Source: Parascedosporium putredinis (Eukaryota > Ascomycota > Sordariomycetes > Microascales > Microascaceae). From it: a DNA stretch of 64,000 nucleotides. The notes below the pieces were generated by a model. That model saw only the letters and a list, made by a program, of their open reading frames with translations. It ran no database searches and was not told the DNA's origin. Every line of letters begins with the position of its first letter. The stretch's first letter is position 1. A program made the position numbers and the translations under genes. The DNA lies in the NCBI GenBank assembly GCA_949357655.1, contig CASHTG010000001.1, positions 3,720,001 to 3,784,000 on the forward strand. The letters run 5' to 3'. Shown in pieces: positions 1 through 12,662 of the stretch.

Positions 1-2636
1 TATGCACGTCGTGCATTAGACTTGACGCGCTTCAATGGTTCCCAAACGAGTGGATGTCGTTCCTGTCCGGAAGCTCTGTACGCTGACGCGACTCTTTTTT
101 TTTTCTTTTGTCCCTTTTCGCCTACGAGCCACCCAACCAATACCTTGCTTTCCCTCACCGGGAGCAAGGGGAAACACTGGGAAAAAGAAATGGGCGACGC
201 CCGTCCTTGGTCCCGGGTCTTCTCAGCACTAATGCGCGTGGAAGAGCGTTCCGGCCTAGTCTCCCCATCCTGTTCCCCTTGTAAGTCGACAAGCCAGAAG
301 CGAGCTTTCAGGACCTAAGCGGCTTACGGCCAAGTGTATGGACCTCCTTGTCCTCTGCTCCTTTCTTCTGGGTCGGCCCCTCGCACATGCCTCCAAGCGA
401 GCGACGAGGCGAGAGGCTGGCGGGTCCAACCCATGCTGGAAAAAAAGTGAGAAGAGTGAGGGGAATAGAAGAAAAAGGAAAAAGAAAAGGCCCTCAAAAA
501 GAAAGCGAGCAGTGAAGATGACGAAGAAAAAAAAAGAAACCAAGGGACAGGCAATCGAAGCCGAAAGCCTTCACAGAGGGCCATCGTGGAGTCCCAAAGA
601 GTGCTGGCAAGGCCTTGTCTTGAGAAGGACCACGCACGCAAATTCTAAAGCCCAAAGTGGTGCAAGTTGAGGGCACAAACGGCCTGGTGGAGTGCCGCTA
701 ACGTCAATGGGACGGGGCGCTGACTCTTTCAATAGACAAGCCGGACCCAGCAAAACCATTGCCGGTCCCGGTCGGTGGGGTTGGTGGGTTGGTGGGCTGG
801 TGGGTTCTTACTCTACTATGCAGTGACAGCATTTGAAGTGCGCTGCGAATTGATGGATCCGTCGAGACCACATAGTCAAGCTTGATTCAAGAGGGTAACC
901 AAGGGGGCCCATTGTCAGTGCTGTCTCTTCTCCTTCACTAGTGGTTTCTTGACACATGGAAACGAGGTTGAACTTCTTCATTGGAGCGTCAGTGAAAGGC
1001 AAAAGTACTTGAGACTCTTATAATAGTCATAATGATAATGATAATAATAATAATACTAAGTCTAAGTAAAGTTCTCGGAGGAAGCTGAACAAGATTCCAA
1101 GCGAGGAGAGTGAAGCCAAACCCCAAAGCCCCCATTTGAGCGCAAAGAGCTGAGGCTGAAGATCGCTTCACTCGACACACCCCTGTATGTCCCCCAATCT
1201 ACTGAGGGCTGGCCATCAAGGTGATTCACCATGGTTTCGTTGAGTACAGCTGCATCCGTTCTTCTTATAGTATATCTGATTGTTCGACTACGTTATCGTA
1301 GCCCGTTGCCGTCTATCGTTGTAAAGTTGTAGCGCCCGGTTTCCCCTAATAACTCGTGGCGTTCTTTTTGCCCGGTTTGTCCTGTCGTATCCGTTACAAG
1401 TATTTCCCCACTGACTTCGCCATCTGACACCATGGTACACGTTGGGAAAAAGAGAAAGAATAAACAGAATAAAAAAGAAAAAGAAAAAAGACAAGAAGGA
1501 AAAGAAAGGGGAAGCTCTGAGCTTCAGTGTCGTTGACCAGGTCATTGATCATACTCATCATCTAGGATGGTCTAAGCCGGGGTTCCTCCCGTTCGCCTAT
1601 TTTCCGTCATCCACCACGTTCTCCTTCTTCTCGACATGGATGTCATGGGGGATCATCTGCTTCATCGTCGTCACAACATCGACCCACTTATCATCATCAC
1701 CTTGGGTGCATTCGCCTGAGAAGAGCCAAGCCACGAATCAAAATAAGGAACCAAAAGAAGGAGAGAAAGAAAAAGAAGAAAATAAAAGACAAGAGAGAGA
1801 GTGTGTGTGAGAAGATCTTGCAAGATCAGGGTAAAGAGGGACATGGCGTCGTGCCTGGAAGTCCATGCCAAGGTTCAAGCAAGGCATGGGGTGAAAAAAA
1901 GAAAAAAAAAAAAGTGAGTGAGTGTATGTGTATGTGTGTTTGTGTGTAATAACGGACAAGGAGCTCCCGGGGACCGAGGCTTGCCTTGCTCAACTGTGGC
2001 CGGTTCACAGATGCCTGATGCTCGGTGATCATCGACCAACGTTGTGTTTTTGGGGGTCTTTTTGTTGGTGAGTGCATGTGGTGTGAGTGGGACATCGGCA
2101 GGTTCAATGTTCCCATTGATCAATTGTTTGATCCAACACCCTGGGCCTGGATTGCCGAAAACGGCGCATTTCGACCCCCACCAAAACCCGGGCTCCGCTC
2201 CAAGTCCGCCCCACATGCTGCATCGGCGAGGGGGCAGCATCGATCGGTTTAATGCGGTAATTGATCGCACCACCATGTTGGGATTTCCTTCGTTTGCCCT
2301 CCATCGCGCCTGTTTGCGAGGGGCAGAGAGCACTCTTTTCTCTCCCTCCGCTGCACAAAGTCCCCACGTCAGGGACGGAAGCGAGGTCTCGTCCCACAGT
2401 GTCGGTTCTCAGCCATGGTTGCCTGCCCCCGCCCGTCTGCATCCCTCTTTGCACCGCTGTTCAGGTTTGAGAAACCCCTCCGAGACGCGGGGGTGTCGAT
2501 ATTCTTGGTTTTTTCTTGTCTCTCCTCCTGGGGGCGGGTTGGCTTTTTTTTCTCTTGCGGTTGAGGGGCAAGGAGGCGGTTTGGCGCATCTATACTTCGT
2601 ACCATGTTGGTGCCATCCCTCTTGTCTAGGACCTGC
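1..2636. other. Intergenic, no gene recognised
   Basis: No reading frame here has recognisable protein character. The stretch holds purine-rich patches (about 430-540, 1440-1510 and 1735-1810), an ATA/ATG-type microsatellite near 1028-1055, a G-rich repeat at 775-804 (listed separately) and a TACTTCGTAC word at 2593-2602. A long plus-strand open frame at 2044-2991 runs antisense into the next gene and is low-complexity; I do not believe it codes. Confidence 0.6.
775..804 (+). repeat. G-rich 8-nt tandem repeat, G-quadruplex candidate
   Basis: About four copies of a TTGGTGGG unit give four runs of at least three G separated by 5-nt loops. This fits the usual intramolecular G-quadruplex pattern. 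It lies in gene-free DNA and no function can be assigned. Confidence 0.6.
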
Positions 2637-4111
2637 TCATCCGAAGCATGCGGGAGAACACATCTCTCTTCTTCGCACCGGGCGCTGCCAACCCGGGGAG
2701 ACTGCGGTAGAAGTGGGAGTGGAACCGGGTCCAGAATTAGGAGCGCTGGTCGTAACGGCCGGGACTTCTCCTTCGGTCCCTGCCCTGGCCCTCCTGAGCT
2801 GGGCAGCGGCGAACTCGCTGGCCTTGGCACTTCGTCGAGTCTCGCTAGCTGTGCGTCGGTGTGCGTGTAATTTTCCCACAATCCGAGCCTTGAATCCATT
2901 GGCCCCTCCCGAGGATGCTCTTCCCGTACCCGTGTCGTCTTCGTCGTCCGAGTCTTCGAAGAAGGAGCTTGGCTGCGAATCTTGCTGGTAGAACGAGGTA
3001 GGGATCGGCGGCAGCGGCCTGTTCAACCAAGAGGGGAGGTGATACATTGATGTCGATGGCGACACGGCGGTCGATGACATGGCCGAGGATGGCAACGTTG
3101 TCATCATGAAGCCAGCAGTGACGGGTGTCGTGGGAAGGGGGTGGCGCAAGCGGACTTAGCCTTGGGTGGGGGTAGTTTCGACTTGGGTGACAAGGGAATG
3201 TCAAGATCGGCGACGGAGATGGATGGCGCGCTAGGCCTATGGTATGATGTCGAAGGCCGTTCCTGCGGCGTGCTTTCTTGCAGGAAGAGTGCGAGAGGCG
3301 CAGGCTTGCGCTTGATGGATTTGCGGCTGGGAGCTTTGTAGGGAAGGAACGGGGAGGGGATTCAAGGGGCATGGCTATAGCTGGCTGCGCCGAATCTCGA
3401 AGAGTGGAGGCGGTCGAATTCCTAGCCGCGAGGTTGCTGGATGACGCGGAGGTCATGAGACGAGGGCAGGGCACGAGCGAGGTCGTCCTCTGCGGAACCT
3501 GGATAGCCCGGGGAAGAGGGAGTAGCTCGCCACGGATCGTAGGCTGGGCCGCTCTACTTGGCGCTCCCGTACGGTCCATGACTGCCCTTGCCTTTGAAGG
3601 GTCGGCGTCCGTGGGACTTCCGGCTCATCCTCTTCGGCCGGCGTCTGGGAAGCGCAAGGCATGCGTCGTGCCCGCTGTCGGCCCCTCATGGGAAAGGTAA
3701 TGGTGACATCCTCATCCTTATCCTTTGCACTGCAGATGGACGCGGCTCCGTGGGTCTCGCTATTGTGGTGGTCCTCGTCCTCTTGCTCCCGCACCCGCTC
3801 GCGACCAACTCGCTCCTCCTCTTCGTGGCCCCGGACACGGCCGGTCCAGAAGGAGTCCCAGAGTTCCGTCGTGGAGGCGTGGTACTGGTAGTCGTCATCC
3901 AGGGAAGACACCGAGTCGGCATGGTCATCCACGAGCTCAGGTGCCGAATCGTCAGAGAGCAGAGACGAAAAGCTCTCATTCAGTGGTGGGGCAACCGGGG
4001 TTCCATGGGGCAATTCTCAGGGAGGGCCCAGGTTTTGGCCATCATCATCGTCGGCATGCTCCCATCAACGGGGCTGGAGCTGTGGTCAGGTTCAAAGGCC
4101 GGAGGCTCCAT
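2637..4111 (-). CDS. Unrecognised Ser/Pro-rich, acidic protein, about 492 aa; four frame breaks
   Basis: I do not recognise the family. The frame changes four times, each time at a G run on the plus strand: 4007-4010, 3510-3513, 3351-3354 and 3137-3141. Each is explained by one missing base. With four bases added, the span from ATG 4111 to the TGA at 2637 is exactly 493 codons. The protein starts MEPPAFEPDHSSS and is acidic and Ser-rich over residues 40-75. A Glu/Arg-rich charged stretch (EEEERVGRERVREQEDED) follows near residues 95-115. Next comes a basic Ser/Pro/Lys segment (SRKSIKRKPAP), then proline-rich sequence (LNRPLPPIPTSFY), an acidic patch (FFEDSDDEDD) and a basic C-terminal region (KLHAHRRTASETRRSAK). 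No membrane segment is visible. It looks like a disordered regulatory or scaffold protein, but that is inference. In-frame sequence continues upstream to about 4288 and the frame at 4161-4397 also looks coding, so another N-terminal exon is possible. Confidence 0.6.
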
Positions 4112-5243
4112 TGGTGGTGTCGTTGCTTGTAAGTGGGATGAAAAGGGCTCGAGCGTCTTGTTAGTTCTCGACTTGTTGGCCGTGGCTTGGTAGCATCCCT
4201 TGATATCCTCTTGAGCACCAGGGGTCAAAAGTAAAAAGGAGACGATACGTTTGCGGGGAAATGAAGAAAAGAAAGCAAGAATCTCCATAGACGAGATTCA
4301 AGATCTTGGGGGCCGCGAGGTAAAAGAAGTCAGGTTGGCGTAGGGACCGTGGCGATTTGGGGCGTGTGTCAGAGACGAGAAGGGACGAGGACACCATGTA
4401 GATATATTTATTTGCTTGTCTCTCAAAGGTTTTGGGGCCTCTTTGTCTTACCTCGTTCTTCCTAATCCCTGCTCTCGTACCCTTCCCTGGTGTTTTTGTG
4501 GTTTATGCTTGGTGGTGGGGACGCGCACCGATCCACCCAATCCCTCGAAGAGAGGGCCGACTCAGCATGGGCAAGGGGGAAGAGGCCGTACCCTGGCGTG
4601 GGTTGTGGGTTGTGGCGGGGAAAGCGAGCAGTGTTTGAGATGGAAAAAGAAAACAGGAAAAAAGGAAAGAAAAAGAAAAAAAGAAAATGAGCAAATGTTC
4701 CAGACGCGACTTGCAAAAGCCAGTACAAGGGTACATCCATACCTGACTTGGATTGTGGAAGCAGCGAACGGCGTGAGAGCCCAGTCCTCTCAACTGCTTT
4801 GGTTTGTTCCTGCCGTCGTGGATTCCCCTCCAGCTCCCATGACGGTTTTCCTACCTCCCCAGTGCCCCCATCGTCTTTCAACACGATTGCTTGACCCGGA
4901 AAGGCATCATTGCGTTGCACCCCTAAGACAAGCAAACCAGACCAGATCTTGTCCTCTCCTCTATTTTCTTTTACTCTATTGTTCCGCTCAGGGCTGGTAT
5001 TCACATCTCAATGCAGCAGTTTACAGTACCCAACTACCACGCCCAGCACCCGCTCCTTGCTGTGCTGCAGCAGTCACTAGTACATGATGCTAGGGAGACC
5101 CAAAGTTGCATCATGCTTTCAGACATGGGGGCAATTGGGAAAGGCTTGGGATGGAGGGGGCCAGAGGAAGGATCTCGACTTGTGGATCATCGATGTGAGT
5201 CGCATGGGGAGCTATTACGAGGGCAGGTCTTGGACTCTTTTTC

Positions 5244-5268
5244 TTTTTTTTTTTTTTTTTTTTTTTTT
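5244..5268 (+). repeat. Poly(T) tract, about 25 nt
   Basis: An uninterrupted run of T directly after a shorter interrupted T run. It is the longest homopolymer in the window, and its true length is uncertain given the homopolymer errors elsewhere. No coding context. Confidence 0.9.
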
Positions 5269-5583
5269 GCTTCCCACTCGTCCCAGCAGCAGGCGCGCCG
5301 TTCCAACAGAATCTGGTCTCCACGGCCCCTCTCGGCAAAAAAGCTCCCAAAGGTGGGAGGGAAGTCAGGGCAGCTCCTCCTTCGTCGTGCGCTAGCCCGA
5401 CCCAGCTAAGCTTCCTCGCCCACCATCTTGCTCCGGCTTCCCCCTGGAGCTAGTTTTCCCAAGAGCTTCAATCGCCCGTGTTTGTGCCGCTGGCCCTCAA
5501 TTCTCAATAGCGACAGACCACAAATCAGAATGGTGAGACGCCTCGCTTCCTCCACCGAGATAATTCAATATTTTCCAAGCCAG

Positions 5584-5616
5584 CACCGGCACCGGCATTG
5601 GCACTGGCACTGGCAC
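5584..5616 (+). repeat. Hexanucleotide GGCACY/GGCATT tandem repeat
   Basis: A six-base unit of the form GGCACC/GGCATT/GGCACT is repeated about five times. It is a minisatellite-like tract in intergenic DNA. Confidence 0.75.
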
Positions 5617-5728
5617 GGCACGCACTCCGAGTCACACACAGTTGAAGGAGAGAGCGCCCTGGAAAATGTGACATGTGGGGACCAAGGTTAGGGCAGAGGA
5701 GTTGACGCCGGCTTTCGCCTTACACCTG

Positions 5729-5765
5729 CCTCCTCACCTCCTCGCCTCCTCGCCTCCTCGCCTCT
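5729..5765 (+). repeat. CTCCTCGC-type 8-nt tandem repeat
   Basis: Four to five copies of an 8-nt pyrimidine-rich unit (CTCCTCAC, then CTCCTCGC repeated) lie in intergenic DNA. Confidence 0.8.
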
Positions 5766-8700
5766 GAAAATGGGACGAGTGGGGGAAGGCTGGGAGTGGG
5801 AGACGAAGAGGAAGAGGACGGAGTGTGACAGTGGACTGTGCTCCAAGCACAGGACCGGGAGCTGGAGCAGGGGGCTTTGGCATTGGCTGCTTTGGTGCTT
5901 TGGTGCCTTCAATCGGCGGGCACTCGGCGTACGACGCTGCTCCACGGCGCCGCGCCCCCAAGGCCAGGGAAGGGGAAAGGGCCCTCCCCTGGCATATGTC
6001 GATCCTTGGGCTTTTGGGGGAGGCGACCCAGAGAGAGGAGAGCGACGTGTCTCCCGCGTGCCTTGCATGGACCACCCCTCGCACCGCATCCGTGCCGGCC
6101 TTCGGGCTGTCTTCCGTGACAGAGAGATCAATGGGAGAAACAGTGAGAAGGACAAGGACCAGCCAGCATGCCGTGGAGGTCAAGGCCAGGATCCTCTCTC
6201 TGGTAGGTTCCTCTCTCCCTTTCTCCCTCTCTCTTTTTTTCTTTCTTTTTCTTTTTTTTCCTCTTCCCTTTCTTTCTCATCACCCTTTTGTTTCTTTTGG
6301 GTGCCACTTGTCTTTTGCTGTCCTTCGACGGCGTTGTAGCGTACCAAGGTAATGGCCTCAATTACTTTTCCCAGCTCTGAATGGCAGTCGCAGGCAGGCT
6401 CGGTTGACACCATGCACATGCACATCTGCGACGGCCGGATGATTTTCCTACGAGACTGTTTGCTTTTTCCCCTTGCTTAGGTCAACTGCCTCTTTGCTTT
6501 TCTACTTGCTTCCCTTATCTTTTTTTCTGTTTCTTTCTTTTTCGAGCTTCTCTTCCGATTCCTTGTCAAGGAACAGAAAAAGATAAAAGATAAAAGAGAT
6601 AAAGAGAAAGGGGAAAAAAACTTGCGCTGCACGATTCGTCCAAGGGGGCGAGGGATTCTGAAGGCTGAATACCCAAGTGCCCATGCAGTGACTGATGCGC
6701 CATTGTGGGACCCCCAGCAGCTTCTCCTGTTCAATGCTGCCCGGATGCAATGGGATTGATTGATGCCTCGACGCGGATGTATCCATTGCTTCCAGCCTGC
6801 AGACTTCGTGCTTAGCAGCCAGTGGGTCAGTCAATGCTAGTCTTTCTGCCTTTTGCACCCATGAGATCAGTCGAGTGCATTATTATACGACAACTTGCTT
6901 TCTTTGCCCCTTTGCCCCTTTGCCCCTTACCTCGAGTGCAATTCAGGGCATTGTAATGCTCGTCAACGCGTCGCTGCCCTCGCTCCAGGTGCTAATTGAT
7001 CGGCCTTGGTCACCAGTGTTATTTACCCCTTCTCTTGCGTACAAGTGGAGGTGTAGGTGCTGAGTACCGAGGCATCATCAATTGGATTTAGTACTCTCGG
7101 ACATATCCTAAGGTGCTAGACGACAAACCAAAACCTCTACCTCGTATCAAGCCCCTCCTCGGCGATAGTGCTCAGATATGTGTGTGCACAAGTTCATCTT
7201 GTCAACACAGTCAAGGTTTTTTGTTTATCCCCATTAGGAGAGACACGCAGTTCTTGGGAACCAAGCAAGACCCAACACCAACTATTTGTGCCTGTGTGGA
7301 GCTTTGTGTCTGGTCTGGTCCACTATGACATGCAACCAGACAAGAACCAGTGAAAGTGGCTGAGTGGGATCAATTGATGTACATCTAGTGTGACAACACT
7401 TGAACTATGACAAGTTTTGTTTCTTTTTTTTATGCTGACATTGGGTGGAGATGTGCGATATTCGCACCCCCATTTACTACAGGTATTATTCATCTTGTGC
7501 AGTCCAACATGGAAGGCTGAAAAGAGGAAGCCCCCAACGAAGTCCCTTGAACTTGGCCTCGAGACTCAATGGTGTGCCGATATGCAGCTAGACGTCGCCC
7601 TTCCCGATCAAGGGTCGGGGATCAGAGCAGACATCAGTCAGACGCAAGGCGCTCGGCAGGCTTGACGGGAACGAATGGTTGAAACTCCCGTTTGGCCACG
7701 TCCAGCGCCCAGTGACTTTTTGAGATCCACGAGATGCAAGAGGTTGAGTGCGCAGGAAGCGAACGTCGAACCTCGACCCAGCAAGCATCGGATGGATGCA
7801 AGAAAGCTACCTCGGCCGACCCGAACGGCTTGCTTAGAGGTGTTGGCCGGGTTGGCCGGGTTGCCCGTGCTCTTCATCCGCGCCGTCGCGAAGCAAAGTC
7901 CAGAGTCATTCCCGACTGACTCTTGTTGCTCGCCTTGGTGCTCTGTTGCTCTGTTGCTATGTTGGCGAACACGCTCCAGACGGACCGACTGCGCTGAGAC
8001 ACGAGAGAGAAGAAGAAAGAAAAAGAAAAAGAAAATCAGTGTGGAAAAGTAGCAATCGTGGAGTGTGTGTGTGTGCGTGTGTGTGTTAGAAATCCACACA
8101 CGCACAGGCACAACACACGGCGCTCGTGGTTTTTCTTTTTCTTTTCTTCCTTTGGCTTTTTTTTTTCATCTTTGCCTGACACATCGCCTTGATTCTGCTC
8201 GATGTGAAGAGAGGGGGCATAACAAATCGGGAGATGTGCAGCAGATGGCGACGCAAAAGCAAACATAAGCAAGATATCGAGAGAAGAGATGGCACCAGCC
8301 GGTAGTCGCGCTGTATTCGCTCCTGCAGTCCCAAAATGGACAGGCACTCTTGCACCCGACGTAATATACCAACATTAACTTGCATAGAAAAGTTTGAGCC
8401 CCTTCCCTCTCGTCTGTCTCTCGGGTCTGGAATAGGCATGAGAAAAAGGTGATGGCCGGTTCCGACCATGTTAGTCAAGGAAACCGGGGGCCAGGTTCGA
8501 TCCCTGATCAAACGCAAGGTAGGCAAGGCGAGATCCCTTCACGCATCCAAACCATCCCAAGGTGTAGCCGTCAAGGCAGAGAGTGTAAGGGGTCCATGAA
8601 CTATGAGCATCCCCATGCCATGGCAAACATGGAATAGGGACAAACAAGACGCCCTGTTGTCTCAATCCCTCTTTCTTTGCTTTGGAAATCTAGGAGGCGG

Positions 8701-11023
8701 CTGATTGAGGCAAACTAATGAGCTAGTGTCGCGGCCATTCCCTTCAAGGGTTCAATCCGATCTACATCGACTTTGACCTGCCTCCAGCCCGCAACTAACG
8801 AAACCGTCTAGTGTATGAAGAACGGCCCGCGAGTCAATCAAGCCGTGTTTGAGCGGTGGTCCCTTTACCATGTTGCCTTTTTTGCTACTTCTTCGTCTTC
8901 TTCCTGTGCGTTTGTAGTATTCCCCCTTCTTTCCCGGTGCGAAACAGATGCTGATGGCACTGACTCGGCAAGGAAGACATGTGGAAGGCAAGGGCAATGA
9001 AGACTGAAGAGAGGGGCCAGGTAGCTCCTCAGCCGCGATCGAATCTCGATAGTGTTTGATCCTTTCCTAAAGTGAATCACAGTATCCTCATCAACAACCA
9101 TCATCCATCAAACGCGCCCAAACACCGGACGCGGTACCAACTTGAGTTGACTAGGTGACGGCCCATTTCATCAAAAGAGAGGACCAAGACATGCTCATCT
9201 CCGCCGTCTTCCCCAGTCCTGTTTTTGGAGAGGCGATGTCTGCGCTTCCCGAAGTCATGTCATGTTGCCATTAACATCATCAAGCCCGCGAAGATCCCAT
9301 AATATTAGAATAGCGCAGGGAGATGGGGCTTGGGAACCGTGGGTACATGGCATCAAAAATAGCATATATCTCCATGTAGCGCTGAAAGCGCAAAGATTTG
9401 CAGTCTCCTCCCCGCCTGATATGGCGCGCCGTGGCGCAGGTAGAGAGTAGTAGAGGAATACAATGGATCCATTACAATAATAGATGCATACACAGATGCG
9501 TTTTGCGGAGAACGTGCAACGACTCATGGGATATTCGACCATCTTCGATGAGGAGCCTCGTCTCGTGCATGGAGCGTTTAATGAAATGGCATCCATTCCG
9601 TTCTTCACCCTTTACTTTTTTGTCCTCTTTCGTATATGCCCTTGCTCATTTCCCAAACGCCCTTCGCCTCAGCCTTGGGGAAGGGAGGAATGGAGGAAGG
9701 GAGGAACGGCAACGAAATAGAGTCAATGAGATGCGCCATCTCCACCCGCGCAACGAGGCTTTCCTGTGATGGGCAGCATCTCCTCCATGATCTTCTTTGC
9801 ATTTTTTTTTGTTGAGCCTCCCCAAGATCTAGTCTTCCTGACGGTGACGCGAAAGCAATCAAGCCACAGCGTGGCGTATTGGTTATGATGGTGATGATGA
9901 TGGCAATGGGAAGTCGACTGACGTCAGTTCATCGAGGACCTTTCGAGTCCGGGATTCCAATGGGTTCCCAATCTCGGCAGTTGCTCATCACCTTCTCTCA
10001 CATCCCACTAGTTTGTTAATCAGTCTCTCTTGCGTCCTTGCTAGCATTTTGTTGTCTTTCTCACTGTTTTTCTTTTCTCTCTCTGCCATAGAGAGGATGT
10101 CTTGCGGAGATGACCCTAGGAAGCCCCTAGCGGTTGCTGTTAGTGAATCATGACTCTTCAAATAGTCGCAGGACGCGGCTGGCAATGACCATCGACTTCA
10201 TTGACCCCTTCGCGCCTAGCCAAGTTTGGTCCTGCCCACCAAGACTTGTTCTCACGACTATCCGGCTGTAGGATCATCACCTTCGAGACCGCCGCCTCGT
10301 TCAACATTTCTGCCGTTTTTTTATTCCGCGCATGATATATCAGATAGGCTAGCGATGATTCAAGTCCTACAGAGGATTTGGTTGGGAGATCTAGCGGCAT
10401 CTAGCCTAGGCTTTTGCCTGCGGCTATGGCCCCCGGGACAAGAGCTATCGGAGACGCTGAGACTCATCCTAAGGTTGGCCCGGGGTTCCTCCGGGGTATC
10501 ACGAATGGGGACGGACGGCATGTTCGTGTCTAAGCGGATAAGGGTCGCCGTTGGGTTGAGCGATCTCCGGATCCTAGTTCGGGTAGTGTTATAAATTTAC
10601 CTCTTCGGTCATTGCACGTGGGAAAAGCAATAGGAAGAGGATGCTCGGCGCGAACCGGTAGTAATTTGGATCAACATTCAATGCAAACCATCGGGGGATG
10701 GACAGTCTTACGATATCAAAAAACCAAGCAGAAAAAACTAAAATAGAATGGGTATCAAGAGCTACCCAGGATACGGATAGGATCATCACGGCTTGTTCAA
10801 CATCATTTAAGCAAGAAAAGAAAACAAACAAACAAATCTCCGCTTCTGCTATTCCCTTTCACCGTGTTTTCGATGCCCGGCGGGTATTATCATTATTGTC
10901 CATCCTTGGGTCATATCTTAAATCATACATCATGTACACACAGAGGGGCAGGAGAGAGAGAGGGAGGAAGGCCAGACCCAGGGAAAGGGAAATGAGGAAG
11001 AGTTATGGAGGGACGGATGGAAA

Positions 11024-12662
11024 GAGCTATGTCCAACCCCACGTAACGGCCCTGATGCCGTCTTCTGCCCTCCGCTCTCTAAAGGCAACATCCACGTCCA
11101 TCGTCCGCATGATGCCCCCGTGGATATCGCTTTCCGGCTCCCTGGCCGGATCTCTGTGTTTGTATACCCGAACCCGCGCATAGATTTAGCCATCAAACTA
11201 GAATCGGAGGGGTACACATCTTTGGGTATGTGGTGAATGGTGATGTCCCGTGATAGGTCGTGGTCGGAGGTTGACTGAGACGTCGACGGCTCCTCCACTC
11301 TCGGGAGGGGTGGTGGGAATCGGCTCGGACAGAGAGCCTGGAGAGTAGGCACGGATGCGGCTATAATGACGAGGCTTGCTTCTATCGGCATGATTATCCA
11401 CACAAAGGCCCCAACCCGGCCGGGGGCTCCGGCGTCTTCGGAGGCCGTATACCGGAGGAGGAGGTAAAGTTGAGCAATAGATGCCCCCAAAGCCCTACAT
11501 AGTGTTAGATTCTCAGCCGCGCTATGAACAAGGTAGTCCGAGTGTGAAGCGCGCAGTAGCGTTCCAACAAGGAGATTGCAAAGGAAACTCAAGGCAGGAG
11601 ACTCTATGTCCCAAACATAAATTGGGAAAAATGGCTAGTTGAATGAGGAGGCCACTTACACTGCGCCAATTGCTAATGCCCCAGCAATGCCGGCTCGCGT
11701 GCTCCTGGTCATTCGCCTCTCCAGATACGCCCACAAAGCCAGAACCAGTACCGCAACGTCCGTGGCCATGGTCCAGCATGTGCGGGCCAGACGTAGCAAA
11801 GGCCGATTGATGCATTGGGCACCGACTCCGGGACCTTCCCAGGCCCGCCGCACGGGGAGGCACTGGAATATTGTAGTAAAGAGTATAGTTGCCATGGCTA
11901 GGAGGATAAACACGTTGATGATATGGCAAGTAACGCGAAAAGGCAGGCGAGAGGACCCGCGAGCGAGGAGGAAGAAGAGGACGGAGGACTTGGCAAGAGA
12001 GACTGAGAGGGGGTGAAGTATGTCGACGATGTAGGCGAATAGGCGACTACGCGTTCCGTCGTGTGAGGGTATATTGTGGCTTGGAATACCAAGATATCCG
12101 GATTTAAAGACTACATATTTCCCCCTCGGCCTTGTTAGTCTATATTTGGATTGTCCGGAAATGAAGGAACAAGAAGAAAGAAAGACGTCGCTATCCCTGG
12201 CGCGTTTACAGCCTGGGGGAAGGATACGAAATTCACTCGATCATACAGGACAAGGCCATCGACTTACACATGAAGAGGAGTCCGGCAGCAGAAAATGACA
12301 AGGCCTAGCGAGCATCGAATTAGTTTTACAGATATTACTTTCTTATCTTGTCTCTCGCAAGGGTATAGCCTACCGCGGCGGCTGTAATTATCAAGTCATC
12401 TAGGAAAGTTAATGTTAGCCGAGGAATCATAACTACGAATAAGGAATGTCGATTTATTTCTCTTACCGACTCCTAGTATCCTCCTCTTGGCCCTCGCGCC
12501 AACGCGGAGACTGACAACGATGGCCGTCAGGCAAGGTGTGATCAGGGTTATGGCCGTGGCCAACCTATGTAGCCAGTCGTTATGAAGCGGTGGCTCTACG
12601 CCTGTTCCCATTGCCCAATCCCTCGCAGATATGCTCGGCCATCTGGCCAGGATATGCACCAT
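11024..12662 (-). CDS. Rhodopsin-domain (PTH11-like) seven-helix membrane protein, five exons
   Basis: Exons on the minus strand are 12662-12467, 12399-12374, 12304-12268, 12110-11660 and 11494-11024. Introns of 67, 69, 157 and 165 nt have GT..AG ends. With one base added at a CCC run (11140-11142) the phases close to 394 codons. Family evidence: a first helix (ATAITLITPCLTAIVVSLR), then DDLIITAAA straight after intron 1 (the DDW/DDL start of helix 2 in fungal rhodopsin-domain proteins), LSVSLAKSSVLFFLLARG (helix 3), a helix ending in FQCLPVRRAWEG with a downstream QC, then TDVAVLVLALWAYLERR, and VWIIMPIEASLVIIAASVPTLQAL as the last helices. The cytoplasmic tail is hydrophilic and ends GGIMRTMDVDVAFRE. 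Members are plasma-membrane proteins, and PTH11 acts in surface sensing; a specific ligand cannot be inferred. It has no extracellular CFEM domain. ATG 12611 is an alternative start. The gene stands alone in gene-poor DNA. Confidence 0.86.

Larger units (their letters stand above)
4112..11023. other. 6.9-kb gene-poor stretch
   Basis: No gene is recognised. The stretch is crowded with polypyrimidine/polypurine tracts (about 4650-4690, 6225-6290, 6505-6620, 8000-8040 and 8130-8165) and simple repeats (5244-5268, 5584-5616 and 5729-5765, listed separately). A GGGATCAATTGATG element lies at 7366-7379 and recurs at 24822. Between about 10.1 and 10.85 kb, short frames on both strands have somewhat protein-like composition (minus 10158-10400 and 10589-10831; plus from 10698). 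I could not connect them by splicing or recognise them; they may be remnants or chance. Confidence 0.5.

Noticed and set aside
2044..2991. 315-codon plus-strand open frame
   Set aside because: It overlaps the antisense of the 2637-4111 gene, is compositionally noisy (many Cys, Trp and Pro), and has no recognisable domain.
8490..8515. GGTTCGATCC resembling a tRNA B box
   Set aside because: T-arm stem has a mismatch, and no acceptor or anticodon stem can be formed with upstream sequence.
10158..10831. Short protein-like minus-strand frames
   Set aside because: No splice path joins them into a gene and neither matches a family I know; kept only as a note on the region.
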